The notes beneath the pieces are model-generated. The model was not told the DNA's origin. It saw nothing but the letters and a program-made list of their open reading frames with translations, and ran no database searches. The position numbers were made by a program, and so were the translations under genes. Source: Clostridium celatum DSM 1785 (lineage in GTDB: Bacteria; Bacillota; Clostridia; Clostridiales; Clostridiaceae). Taken from it: DNA of 64,000 bases. Positions 56,471 through 64,000 of the stretch are shown here, piece by piece. The stretch is from NCBI RefSeq assembly GCF_000320405.1, contig NZ_KB291607.1, positions 62,001 to 126,000 of the forward strand. The letters run 5' to 3'. The stretch's first letter is position 1. Each line of letters starts with the position of its first letter.

Positions 56471-56986
56471 TCATTGCATTAATTTATAACCTTTCCAAAC
56501 TAAATATCCTTCTTCATCTTTATATTGTGTATATACTAAATCATTATTATCCTTGTCTTTGTAAACAACTAAGCTATTAATAAAACTAAAACCTCCATCA
56601 TTACTCTCTTCAATTCCTTCTATAGTTCCACCAAAGGTATTTATTTTACCTGACTTATTTAATTCCTTAGGTGCTTCTTTTTTATTAATTTCGCCATCAT
56701 AATAATATGGAATATTATTTATAACAATGTAAGGCACTATAACTCCATCATCACTTAATATAACTTTATAACTACTATTCTCACATGCAAAAAACTTTTC
56801 ACCATTTGTATCTTTTAATACAGCTGTTCCATTTAAAAGATATTCATCTAAGGTTGCTCCCTTTTTAAGATAAGAATCAATTGGATATTTATTTTTTATA
56901 TCTGCCTCATTAACTACCTTATTACCACATGAAACTAAAGCAAACATTGAAGTTCCTAATGCTATTGATATTAGTATTCTCCTCAT
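56471..56986 (-). CDS. Hypothetical lipoprotein, 171 residues
   Basis: A lipoprotein with signal peptide and lipobox ALVSC (Cys at about residue 20) followed by GNKVVNEADIKNKYPID. The rest is a small beta-rich domain (VPYIVINNIPYYYDGEI; LVYTQYKDEEGYLVWKGYKL) that I cannot assign. It would sit on the outer face of the membrane. Strong site AAGGGGG before the ATG. Monocistronic between two terminators. Confidence 0.75.
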   Translation of the reverse strand: MRRILISIALGTSMFALVSCGNKVVNEADIKNKYPIDSYLKKGATLDEYLLNGTAVLKDTNGEKFFACENSSYKVILSDDGVIVPYIVINNIPYYYDGEINKKEAPKELNKSGKINTFGGTIEGIEESNDGGFSFINSLVVYKDKDNNDLVYTQYKDEEGYLVWKGYKLMQ

Positions 56987-57218
56987 AAAAATCCCCCTTC
57001 TATCCTATTTATTAAAAATACCTCGTTAATAGAAAATTAAAAATGTAAAACCTAAAGCTTAATACCTATTTTCTCTTTAATAAAATCTATGCTATCTATA
57101 TTGATTTTAACTCTTATTTAACTTTAACTCTTACAAAAATGAAAGGACTATTTTATTTAAATACTTTTAATTACTTATCAAAAAGCATAAGCTTCATTTA
57201 ATTAAAATTGAGTATAAT

Positions 57219-57259
57219 AAAAGCATCTAGCAAGAATACTTAATCTTACCAAATGCTTT
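57219..57259 (-). terminator. Terminator of the M20 amidohydrolase gene
   Basis: AAAGCATCTAGCAAGA pairs imperfectly with TCTTACCAAATGCTTT, followed on the minus strand by a T-run. It is about 25 bases beyond the stop codon. Confidence 0.55.
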
Positions 57260-57281
57260 CTATCTATAATATGTGATTATA

Positions 57282-58412
57282 TTATCTTAAACTTTTACCA
57301 TTATTAATAATATCATAACCTGTATATGCCATTGCAAGTGCAGCTATTAATAATCTATCATGCGCCTTACTTGTTGTAGTAGCTTTTGCCATTTCAACAC
57401 TATGTCCAACCATTGGGCAATCTGTTATACCTATATATGGATGTATAGTTGGTGCAACATGACTTACATTTCCTATATCACTTGAACCACCTGTAGTTTT
57501 AGCTTCTTTTATATCTGTAATTCCTAATGCTCTTAAATTTTCATTAAACATTTCTGATAATGTCTCATTAGTTTTTAAATCATCATAAGGTAATTCATAT
57601 CTTTCCATTTCAAGTGTTGCTCCAGTCATCAAAGCTGCACCTTCTGCAATTTTTTTAACCTTCTCTACAACTTCAGTTACTCTTTCTTTAGTAGATGCTC
57701 TAAAATAGAAATCTGCAACTGCCTCATCTGGAACTATATTAGCTGCAACGCCACCTTTTGTTATTATTCCATGCATTCTTACATCTGGAGTTACATGTTG
57801 ACGAAGTGCATCTATACCATTAAATAATTGAATAACACTATTTAGTGCATTTATTCCTTTCTCTGGACATGATGCTGCATGAGCTGTTTTTCCTTTGTAT
57901 ATAAATCTTAGTGGATATAATGCACTACTTGATCCACTAGCTCTTGTTTCTCCATCTGGGTGAACTATCATAGCTGCATCTAATTCATCAAATACACCAG
58001 CTTCAGTTAAAATAACTTTTCCTCCATTAGTTTCCTCTGCTGGAGTTCCATATACTATAACTTTTCCTCCAATTTCTGATAACACCTTACTTAAAACTAC
58101 ACCTGCACCAGCTGACATAACCCCTATCATATTATGGCCACATCCATGCCCTATTTTAGGTAAAGCATCATACTCACATAAATATCCTACTGTTAATCCA
58201 GGTTTTCCACTTTCAAAAGTTGCCTTAAATGCAGTTTCCATCCCTGCTATATTACTTTCAACTGAAAAATTATGCTCCTTTAAGAAAGAAGTTAAAGCTT
58301 CCGCTGCCTTATATTCCTCATTTCCAAGCTCAGGATTTCTATAAATATAATCACTTATTTCAGCTAATCTTTCCTTAATTAATTGACCTTCACTAAATAA
58401 TCTTTCTTTCAT
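57282..58412 (-). CDS. M20-family amidohydrolase (AbgA/HipO-like)
   Basis: A 376-residue M20D-type metallohydrolase. GYLCEYDALPKIGHGCGHNMIG is the metal site core (Asp and His ligands), followed by the Cys/Gly-rich CGHN motif; YGTPAEETNGGK carries the catalytic Glu pair; HAASCPEKGINALNSV and AHDRLL complete the site, with a dimerisation domain in between. The group hydrolyses acyl- or peptidyl-amino acids such as p-aminobenzoyl-glutamate or N-acyl amino acids. Gene order with the YfcC transporter just upstream suggests import and hydrolysis of a conjugated amino acid, perhaps of lysine given the riboswitch. GGGAGG precedes the ATG. Confidence 0.85.
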   Translation of the reverse strand: MKERLFSEGQLIKERLAEISDYIYRNPELGNEEYKAAEALTSFLKEHNFSVESNIAGMETAFKATFESGKPGLTVGYLCEYDALPKIGHGCGHNMIGVMSAGAGVVLSKVLSEIGGKVIVYGTPAEETNGGKVILTEAGVFDELDAAMIVHPDGETRASGSSSALYPLRFIYKGKTAHAASCPEKGINALNSVIQLFNGIDALRQHVTPDVRMHGIITKGGVAANIVPDEAVADFYFRASTKERVTEVVEKVKKIAEGAALMTGATLEMERYELPYDDLKTNETLSEMFNENLRALGITDIKEAKTTGGSSDIGNVSHVAPTIHPYIGITDCPMVGHSVEMAKATTTSKAHDRLLIAALAMAYTGYDIINNGKSLR

Positions 58413-58575
58413 TCTAACGACCTCCCACTATATCTATCTTTATCTTTACACTTCTCTTATATAAAAATACTATTATTTATTTCAACCTAAATTATTTACT
58501 TCTTACAATTATTAAATAATAAATACTTAATTCTTTAAATTAGGTATACTAACTATTTTTAATTCATTATCATCC

Positions 58576-58690
58576 TTAATAACAAATAACTAACTTATAA
58601 TTTTATTTATACCTTTTAACAACAAATAGTTAACTTTTGAGCTTATATCTTTTAATGACAAATAATTAGCTTATAGTTCTCTTTATTTAA
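58576..58690. repeat. Three imperfect direct repeats of about 38 bp
   Basis: Each unit contains a version of TTTTAA..ACAAATA..TAACTTAT: starts at about 58576 (TTAATAACAAATAACTAAC), 58616 (TAACAACAAATAGTTAAC) and 58653 (AATGACAAATAATTAGC). Identity is moderate and AT-rich composition inflates it, so this is suggestive only. Confidence 0.4.
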
Positions 58691-58707
58691 AACAAGAAGT
58701 AGTCATA

Positions 58708-58902
58708 GAAAAAATGAAAACATAACTGAAGAAACATATATGATAAGCTCTAGAATTTAATCATTATTGTAAGAAAAACTGCGTTAATAAGTCGATGCAA
58801 CCGTTAAGGGTGCTTTAGGACTTTAGCAGTTTTTCTGGAAATAATGATATAAATTCTTAGTGAAATCATATCAGTTTCTGTAAGTTATATTTTCATTTTT
58901 TC
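58708..58902 (-). ncRNA. 195-bp imperfect palindrome, possible structured RNA or mini-element
   Basis: Left arm GAAAAAATGAAAA...CATAACT and right arm AGTTATATTTTCATTTTTTC pair at the base; further in, AGAAAC/GTTTCT, ATATGAT/ATCATAT, AATTTAATCATTATT/AATAATGATATAAATT and GAAAAACTGC/GCAGTTTTTC pair in register, giving a long interrupted stem. The apical region holds CAACCGTTAAGGGTGC. The outside flank has TTAACGGTT (58904-58912), complementary to AACCGTTAA at the apex (58799-58807), so a pseudoknot can form on transcription from the YfcC side. I recognise no known RNA family. It could also be a MITE-like element. Confidence 0.5.
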
Positions 58903-58924
58903 GTTAACGGTTATTCTTGTTCCT

Positions 58925-60367
58925 TTATGCCCATCCCATTAGCATAGCGCAAGTTATGAATATTATACCTAATGCAAATAGTATGATTTGTAATGGCATT
59001 ATCCATTTAAACCATTTTGAATATGGTATTCCTGCCATTCCTAAACAAGCCATTAATACTCCTGATGTTGGGAATATAGCATTTGAGAAACCATCCCCTA
59101 ATTGGAATATTAAAACTGTTGTTTGTCTTGATATATCAAGTAAATCACCAAGTGGTGCTAATATTGGCATAGTTAATGCTGCTTGTCCTGAACCTGAAAT
59201 AACAAAGAAGTTTATAAACATTTGAACTGGTAACATAACACATGCAGCTAATAATGATGGTAACTTACCTATAAATGATGATAAACCATATAATATTGTA
59301 TCTATGATTTGAGCATTTTCAGCTATTATTACTATAGCTCTTGCAAATCCAATTATCATTGCAGCTCCTATCATATCCTTAGCTCCATCTATAAATGCAT
59401 TTGCCATTTCATCTGCTTTTAATCCACCGATTATTCCTGAAACAACACCTGTTATTAAGAATACTGCTGCTATTTCTGGAATCCAGAATCCTTGAGTTAA
59501 TACTCCCCATATAACAACGGCTAAACAAACACCTATTAAAGCTATAATAATTTTATGTTGAATTGTAAATTTAATTTCTTCACTTTGAGTTTGTGCTAAT
59601 TTTTCATGTTTTTCTTTATCTAGTTTGTACATTGGACTAAATTCTGGGTTTTTCTTAATCTTAACTGCATAAATCATTAAGAATGCAATTGTTACTGCTG
59701 TTGTAATAACCCATATAATAGTTCTATATGCAACCCCTGAGAATAATGGAATTTCAGCAATTGATTGTGCAATTCCTACTGTAAATGGGTTAAGCATAGC
59801 TGATGCAAACCCTACGATACATGCTAAATAACTAATTCCAACTGCTAATATACTATCAAATCCAAGTGCTAGCATTAATGGAACTAATATTGTTATAAAC
59901 GGTATAGCTTCTTCAGTCATACCAAAAGTTGCTCCACCTAATGAGAACATTACAAATACTATAGGAATAATTAATATTTCAGCACCTTTAAATGCAGATA
60001 CAACCTTAGCTATAGCTGAATCAATAGCTTTTGTTCTTGTTATTAAACTAAATGCTCCACCTACTACAAATAAGAAAGCAATAATTTCTGCTGCTTGCTC
60101 AATACCTTGTACTGGTGCTTGCATAACCTGGAATAATCCTTGTGACTCATTTTGAACATATTGGAATGATCCATTTAAAACTACAGTTCTACTTTGACCA
60201 TTAACTTCTGTTACTGCTCTTTCATTAGCTCCCCCTGGAACTATGTATGTTGCTATGGCAACTAGTACTATTATTGCAAAAATAATAACTAAAGTATGTG
60301 GTATTTTTACACCATTAGAAAATTTACTAAAAAATCCTCTTTTTCTTTCTTCTGCAACGTTTTGCAT
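58925..60367 (-). CDS. YfcC-family membrane transporter, lysine-riboswitch controlled
   Basis: A 480-residue polytopic protein with about twelve membrane segments. IPHTLVIIFAIIVLVAIATYIVPGG near the N-terminus, GATFGMTEEAIPFITILVPLM and MFINFFVISGSGQAALTMPILAPLGDLL are typical of YfcC/AbgT-related carriers that take up amino acids, peptides or conjugates. A lysine riboswitch upstream on the same strand implies control by lysine, so lysine or a lysine-containing compound is a likely substrate. Strong site AGGAGGAG before the ATG. Downstream: structured region and M20 hydrolase. Confidence 0.85.
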   Translation of the reverse strand: MQNVAEERKRGFFSKFSNGVKIPHTLVIIFAIIVLVAIATYIVPGGANERAVTEVNGQSRTVVLNGSFQYVQNESQGLFQVMQAPVQGIEQAAEIIAFLFVVGGAFSLITRTKAIDSAIAKVVSAFKGAEILIIPIVFVMFSLGGATFGMTEEAIPFITILVPLMLALGFDSILAVGISYLACIVGFASAMLNPFTVGIAQSIAEIPLFSGVAYRTIIWVITTAVTIAFLMIYAVKIKKNPEFSPMYKLDKEKHEKLAQTQSEEIKFTIQHKIIIALIGVCLAVVIWGVLTQGFWIPEIAAVFLITGVVSGIIGGLKADEMANAFIDGAKDMIGAAMIIGFARAIVIIAENAQIIDTILYGLSSFIGKLPSLLAACVMLPVQMFINFFVISGSGQAALTMPILAPLGDLLDISRQTTVLIFQLGDGFSNAIFPTSGVLMACLGMAGIPYSKWFKWIMPLQIILFALGIIFITCAMLMGWA

Positions 60368-60383
60368 AATTTAAACTCCTCCT

Positions 60384-60419
60384 AAAAAATAAAAGTCTTG
60401 AGCATTATCACTCAAGACT
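60384..60419 (-). terminator. Second terminator just before the transporter start
   Basis: GTCTTGAG (60395-60402) and CTCAAGAC (60411-60418) form a perfect 8-bp stem followed on the minus strand by TTTTATTTTTT. It is nearly the same stem as the one at 60541-60563 and lies directly ahead of the ribosome binding site. Confidence 0.8.
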
Positions 60420-60532
60420 CAAGGAAATCTAATCATACTATCTAAGTATTAAACTTCTAACTCTTCATCTTTAGTGATAGCTCTTCACGCTTTGATTTGT
60501 TAGACATTTTTATTACTTACATACATCTCAAT

Positions 60533-60563
60533 AAAAAAAGCCTTGAGATTATTACTCAAGACT
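60533..60563 (-). terminator. Expression-platform terminator of the lysine riboswitch
   Basis: GTCTTGAG and CTCAAGGC pair with one G-U around TAATAAT and are followed by seven T residues on the minus strand. It lies about 45 bases after the aptamer, the position expected for lysine-dependent termination. Confidence 0.8.
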
Positions 60564-60606
60564 GTACTTACCTTTTCCTTAATAATTACTTATTATTAAA
60601 GTTCTG

Positions 60607-60792
60607 TCCATAGTAATAGCTCATCACAAATCCTTTTTGTGACAGTGTTATACATATTCTATATAACCCCAACATAATAACCTTAAAGCTTCAGTTATAT
60701 GTTTCGGCGAAATTTCCTTTCTGTTTACTTCCTTGCTGCTTAACTCTGTAAACATACTATTAAATATCGCAACCTCTATCCACTTTATATTT
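60607..60792 (-). promoter_or_regulatory. Lysine riboswitch (L box)
   Basis: Read on the minus strand, the region shows the L-box landmarks in order: GGATAGAGGTTGCGA at the 5' end, a purine-rich loop ending AAGGAAATTTCGCCGAA, TTGGGGTTATAT, AACACTGTCAC, and GTGATGAGCTATTACTATGG at the 3' end, where ATAG and CTAT close the P1 stem. The order and the conserved AGAGG, GCCGAA, TTGGG, ACTGTCAC and GAGCTAT blocks match the lysine aptamer. It precedes a terminator and the YfcC gene, so high lysine should shut the transporter off. Confidence 0.85.
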
Positions 60793-61102
60793 ACTTTTCA
60801 TTTTATACTATAAGTATACATTATACTACAAATGAAGTAAAGCATTAATTTATTTTTATTCGTATTTCTAAATTTTTATACAATATTTTTTAAATTTCAC
60901 TATTACTCATTCTCCACTTTTAGACAAATATAAAAGTGGATTTTAATAAAATAAATTTTTTTATTATTTTTGAATAAAAATTCCAATATGGACCATAATT
61001 GTAAACAGATATATTATTATATATCTCGTCCCCCATTTTACAAAGGAGTATTCCCCTGCTCCTTTTTTTATTTTAATTAATATAAAAAATATAATATCAA
61101 AT

Positions 61103-61168
61103 AAAAAATGATGATACACATTTTTAGAATATAAACTTCTACAATGTTGTATCATCACTTTTTATTTT
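61103..61168 (-). terminator. Terminator of the GH84 gene
   Basis: AAAAATGATGATACA and TGTATCATCACTTTTT pair in a 15-bp stem around a loop of about 30 bases, with a T-run on the minus strand. It lies about 40 bases after the glycosidase stop codon. Confidence 0.7.
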
Positions 61169-61208
61169 CTTATTTATACATTGTTACTTATTATATATTA
61201 TCGCAATG

Positions 61209-64000
61209 TTACTTTCTTTTTTTCAGTCCTACTGCACCTAATGTTGATATAATTCCACCAATAGTAAGTGCTATAGCTGCTGATTGTCCTCCAGTGTTAG
61301 GTAATTCCCCTTTACCTGGTTTGTTATTTGTTGATCCATTTCCTGAATTGTTTCCACCAGTTGTTGGAGGTACTGGTTTAACATCTTCACTTGGCTTGTT
61401 GTCATCTCCTGAATTATTGTCATCACCTGAATTGTTATCGTCTCCTGGTTTATTATCTTCATCTGGAGTTTCTGTATTTTTAACTAAAGCTTCAATAGCT
61501 TCATTTAATTTAACAACTGCATTATTAACTTCTTCTTGAGTAGCTTCTTCATTAGCCATTACAGCTTTAGCATCTTTTAATGCATTTTCTAATACTGACC
61601 ATGTTTCAGTTGTATATTCTTCAGCCTTAAGCACTTCAGCCTTAGCGATTAATTCTTCTAATTCAGCCTTATTAACTTCTACAACATCTTTCATTGTTGA
61701 AGTTCCTATTTCATAAAGTGTTGGAGCTACTCCATCCCATGCAACCTTTATTTCAAATACATTCTTAAAGTTAGATGTATCGAAAGAGTTTGTGATAGTT
61801 CCTAATGAACCAATTTCAACCCAACCATTTTCAGTTCTTACTGAAACAACTGCATCTGAAGTAGTTGATGGAGCTTGTATTATAGTAAAGCTAGTTATTT
61901 CTGTGTTATCAGAAATTTTGTATACAAGACTACCTGTCTTAGGTGCATTTACTTGTGGTTTAAATGCTGTGCTTAATTTACCATCAATTAAGTTAGTTGG
62001 TTCAAATTTAGCTTCTGCAGCTGGTCTTATATCAAATGTAACATCAGTATCTGAGTACTCTACTGCTAAACTTGTAACATCAAATGTAACTGCATCTTTT
62101 GTATTATTAACAATACGAACATAACGTGCTGCTACTTTATTAGTTGTATTTTCCACAGTTGTCCATTCAACACCATTGATTGATGTTTCTAATGTTAACT
62201 TATCATTGTTTGTAATTTCAGCAATAATATTTGTTAATTCTCTAATTTTATTTAATTTTATACCAATATATTGACCTTCAGCTAATGTAATACCATTTAC
62301 ATCTGCAAGTGTTGCATTAGATGGTAAAATATCTACTTTATTGTCTGCTAATGCTTCAACATTCGTATAAACATTTCTTACAATATGATCTGCATCATCT
62401 TTATTTACTGAGAATTCTCTAACTGATATCCAGTTATTTAAAATTTCACCTGTTGGTATAGCTCTTACATACTTAGCTGTTACATTTAAGTTGTCTATAA
62501 CTATTTTTTGAAGATTTGGACCATATGCTTGATCATTTAAATCTGTCCAATTTTCTCCATCCATAGAGTATTGGAATTTAACATAATTGAATCCATCTCC
62601 AGCACCTGGTTCACCATGCTCAAATATTATATTATTGATTTCTGTTACTTGACTTAATTCTACAGCAACATAATCACCTTCTCTAGCACTTCCACGTACC
62701 CACATACATGATAATCTAGCATTATCACCATCTACTATGTTTTGAATATGTCCCCAATATAAGTTAGGTCTCATATTTGTGTAAGGGAAAAGTGTTAATT
62801 TAGTTTCATCTGGATTAATTAATTGAGTGAATTTATCACTGATTAATCTAGATAAATCTTTTGCAAATGGTACTAAACGTTTTGTACCTGGTTCTGGTCT
62901 AGTTTGTCCATTATTTATTGCTGGAACTCTATGAGCTCTTGAAGCAGTATATTCTTCTTCACCTTTAACATAGTATCTCATAGCTTCATCATAGTTTCCT
63001 AATTCAAAAGCAACTGCTGAATTTACATATGCCATAGTTGACTCAACTACATCTCTTAAAGAATCAACCCAGCCTTTAATTTCACTCTTTAATAATTCAT
63101 TTTGAGATTTTGTTGCGAAGTTATTAGTAGCATCTAATATTTCTTGATATTCAGCTAAAACAACTTTGCTATATTCTAAAATTGATTCATTTGCAAATAA
63201 CTTTCTTGTGAATTCTTCAATTACTGGACTTAATTCTTCAGATTCTTCTAAAGTTAATCCATGCCAGTTTGGAGATGGGTCACTCATATGCTTTGCAAAT
63301 GTGTGTAACTCTTCAGCTGCATCTGGTTCTATATATTTGAAAGAATCTTCCCAACTCTTATCAACATCAAAATCAGCTCTGTTCCATCCATAGTCAGCAA
63401 CTGCAAATAAAGCTGTCTTAGAAGCTTGAGCTTCTTGCATTGGGTTAGTTACAATTCCTTTAAAGTTTGTAACTGTTGGATCTAGCATTTCACCTTTACC
63501 CATTAATAATCTCTTGCTGTTAATGTCATTAACTGGCCAGTTTAACCACATAAATGCTTGACGGCCTACAGCTTCTTCAAAGAATTCAAAAGTATCTTGA
63601 GTTACATAACCCATGATTACGTCACCAGTCCACATAATATCAATAGTTTCTGGCATTGTTCCAATTGTCTTTAAGTATTCATTATTAACATCTCCGCCAG
63701 CAGATTCCTTTGTATATACCTTAGGAACAAATATTAAGTTATATACATCACCTTTTTCTAATCTCCAAGCTTCTAAATCATTCATTAACTTAACTTGATT
63801 TGCAGCTTCACCTTCAGCATCATCTGCAAGTACACCAAATTGACGTACACCTATGCTATATAATTGTTCAAATTTTGCAATAATCTTTTCTAATTCAGCT
63901 TGATAATTTTCTTCTGTTGAGAAGTCCATTCCATCTTTTAAGAATGGGTGGATTGTCCATATAAACTTGTTCTTTGTTGCAGATCCAACTTCAACTAGTT
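61209..64000 (-). CDS. LPXTG-anchored GH84 glycosidase (beta-N-acetylglucosaminidase/hyaluronidase type), 5' end outside window
   Basis: The frame is open to the right edge of the window, so the N-terminus and signal peptide are missing; 930 residues are seen. The N-terminal part is a GH84 catalytic domain: IWTIHPFLKDGMDF, FGVLADDAEGEAANQ (catalytic Asp pair), DIMWTGDVIMGYVT and WLNWPVNDINSKRLLMG. A F5/8-type C domain (about residues 415-535), a second carbohydrate-binding-like region and a FIVAR helical domain (KAELEELIAKAEVLKAEEYT) follow. The tail has Asp/Asn/Gly-rich repeats, LPNTGG, a hydrophobic segment and KKRK for sortase anchoring. It likely trims host O-GlcNAc or hyaluronan-type glycans at the cell wall. 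Confidence 0.9.
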   Translation of the reverse strand, partial: LVEVGSATKNKFIWTIHPFLKDGMDFSTEENYQAELEKIIAKFEQLYSIGVRQFGVLADDAEGEAANQVKLMNDLEAWRLEKGDVYNLIFVPKVYTKESAGGDVNNEYLKTIGTMPETIDIMWTGDVIMGYVTQDTFEFFEEAVGRQAFMWLNWPVNDINSKRLLMGKGEMLDPTVTNFKGIVTNPMQEAQASKTALFAVADYGWNRADFDVDKSWEDSFKYIEPDAAEELHTFAKHMSDPSPNWHGLTLEESEELSPVIEEFTRKLFANESILEYSKVVLAEYQEILDATNNFATKSQNELLKSEIKGWVDSLRDVVESTMAYVNSAVAFELGNYDEAMRYYVKGEEEYTASRAHRVPAINNGQTRPEPGTKRLVPFAKDLSRLISDKFTQLINPDETKLTLFPYTNMRPNLYWGHIQNIVDGDNARLSCMWVRGSAREGDYVAVELSQVTEINNIIFEHGEPGAGDGFNYVKFQYSMDGENWTDLNDQAYGPNLQKIVIDNLNVTAKYVRAIPTGEILNNWISVREFSVNKDDADHIVRNVYTNVEALADNKVDILPSNATLADVNGITLAEGQYIGIKLNKIRELTNIIAEITNNDKLTLETSINGVEWTTVENTTNKVAARYVRIVNNTKDAVTFDVTSLAVEYSDTDVTFDIRPAAEAKFEPTNLIDGKLSTAFKPQVNAPKTGSLVYKISDNTEITSFTIIQAPSTTSDAVVSVRTENGWVEIGSLGTITNSFDTSNFKNVFEIKVAWDGVAPTLYEIGTSTMKDVVEVNKAELEELIAKAEVLKAEEYTTETWSVLENALKDAKAVMANEEATQEEVNNAVVKLNEAIEALVKNTETPDEDNKPGDDNNSGDDNNSGDDNKPSEDVKPVPPTTGGNNSGNGSTNNKPGKGELPNTGGQSAAIALTIGGIISTLGAVGLKKRK

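Larger units (their letters stand above)
58413..58924. other. Structured 512-bp region between transporter and hydrolase genes
   Basis: It contains three imperfect direct repeats (58576-58690) and a 195-bp imperfect inverted repeat (58708-58902) with a possible pseudoknot partner at 58904-58912. No coding frame is supported. Its size and structure are more than expected for a simple intercistronic gap. Confidence 0.6.
60368..61208. other. Riboswitch region and flanks, no protein gene
   Basis: The 841-bp gap carries the lysine riboswitch (60607-60792), two terminators (60384-60419 and 60533-60563), and a stem at 61103-61168 belonging to the glycosidase gene. Between 60793 and 61102 I find an apparent plus-strand hairpin (AAAGGAG at 61042-61048 with CTCCTTT at 61059-61065) and AT-rich sequence. 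Confidence 0.6.

Noticed and set aside
61042-61065. Plus-strand hairpin AAAGGAG/CTCCTTT followed by T residues
   Set aside because: It looks like a terminator but no plus-strand gene precedes it within 1 kb; possibly chance in AT-rich DNA.
60964-61158. 64-codon minus-strand frame between the riboswitch and the glycosidase gene
   Set aside because: No ribosome binding site, overlaps the glycosidase terminator hairpin, and its composition is that of AT-rich non-coding DNA.
1-64000. CRISPR arrays, tRNA and rRNA genes, integrases, toxin-antitoxin pairs
   Set aside because: I looked for regularly spaced repeats, tRNA-like cloverleaf motifs and recombinase signatures and saw none; a covariance search could still find a missed small RNA.

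Overview
The window is very AT-rich, with strong AGGAGG-type ribosome binding sites, frequent TTG/GTG starts, LPXTG and lipobox signals and many A/T homopolymers. All of this fits a low-GC Gram-positive anaerobe of Clostridium sensu stricto. The species cannot be fixed from the sequence alone. A surface GH84 glycosidase, a large capsule locus and a thioester surface protein suggest a host-associated (gut or pathogen-like) member.

Layout. 0.3-5.6 kb: a small sigma-like factor, an orphan CpsB-type PHP tyrosine phosphatase, a secreted thioester-domain protein, peptide release factor 3, and a RAYT-type HUH transposase bracketed by GC-rich palindromes. 5.7-15.8 kb: a type VII secretion (Esx/Yuk) locus read mostly leftward. 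It holds EssC, two WXG100 proteins, a DUF4176 protein, two putative substrate/partner proteins, a YukD-like protein, and two zinc-ribbon membrane proteins, one of them a YARHG pseudogene. No EssA, EssB or EsaA is visible. 15.9-17.8 kb: a P-loop kinase-like protein, an ORF remnant and two tiny proteins. 17.9-42.2 kb: a capsule/exopolysaccharide cluster read leftward except for one acyltransferase. Its order of transcription is dehydratase, aminotransferase, PLP decarboxylase, ATP-grasp, CpsC, CpsD, glycosyltransferases, Wzy-like polymerase, second aminotransferase, two pyruvyltransferases, flippase, initiating sugar transferase, N-acyl/FemAB-like enzymes, beta-helix protein and acyltransferases. 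A LuxR-type regulator with a degenerate receiver sits divergently at its head. 44.3-50.7 kb: an orphan prepilin, an M18 aminopeptidase, a CDF metal exporter and a long Sel1-repeat protein. 50.9-58.4 kb: a polar amino acid ABC transporter, a two-P-loop ATPase, a ferredoxin-type protein, a lipoprotein and an M20 amidohydrolase. 58.9-64 kb: a YfcC transporter behind a lysine riboswitch, and the 3' part of an LPXTG-anchored GH84 enzyme that runs off the window end.

Working together: the capsule genes form a Wzx/Wzy-type assembly line with a BY-kinase CpsC/CpsD pair, whose cognate phosphatase may be the distant PHP protein. The head-end genes (dehydratase, aminotransferase, decarboxylase, ATP-grasp) look like a module that makes an unusual amino- or amide-decorated sugar. 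The riboswitch, YfcC transporter and M20 hydrolase suggest a lysine or lysine-conjugate uptake and hydrolysis unit.

Caution: seven loci carry single-base frameshifts, most explained by one base gained or lost at short A/T runs, several in genes expected to be functional (glnQ, M18 aminopeptidase, cpsD). Some may be assembly errors rather than true pseudogenes. The most novel-looking signals are the RAYT plus palindrome family, a 195-bp structured element with a possible pseudoknot between the YfcC and M20 genes, the riboswitch with a partly duplicated expression platform, and the reduced type VII secretion locus.
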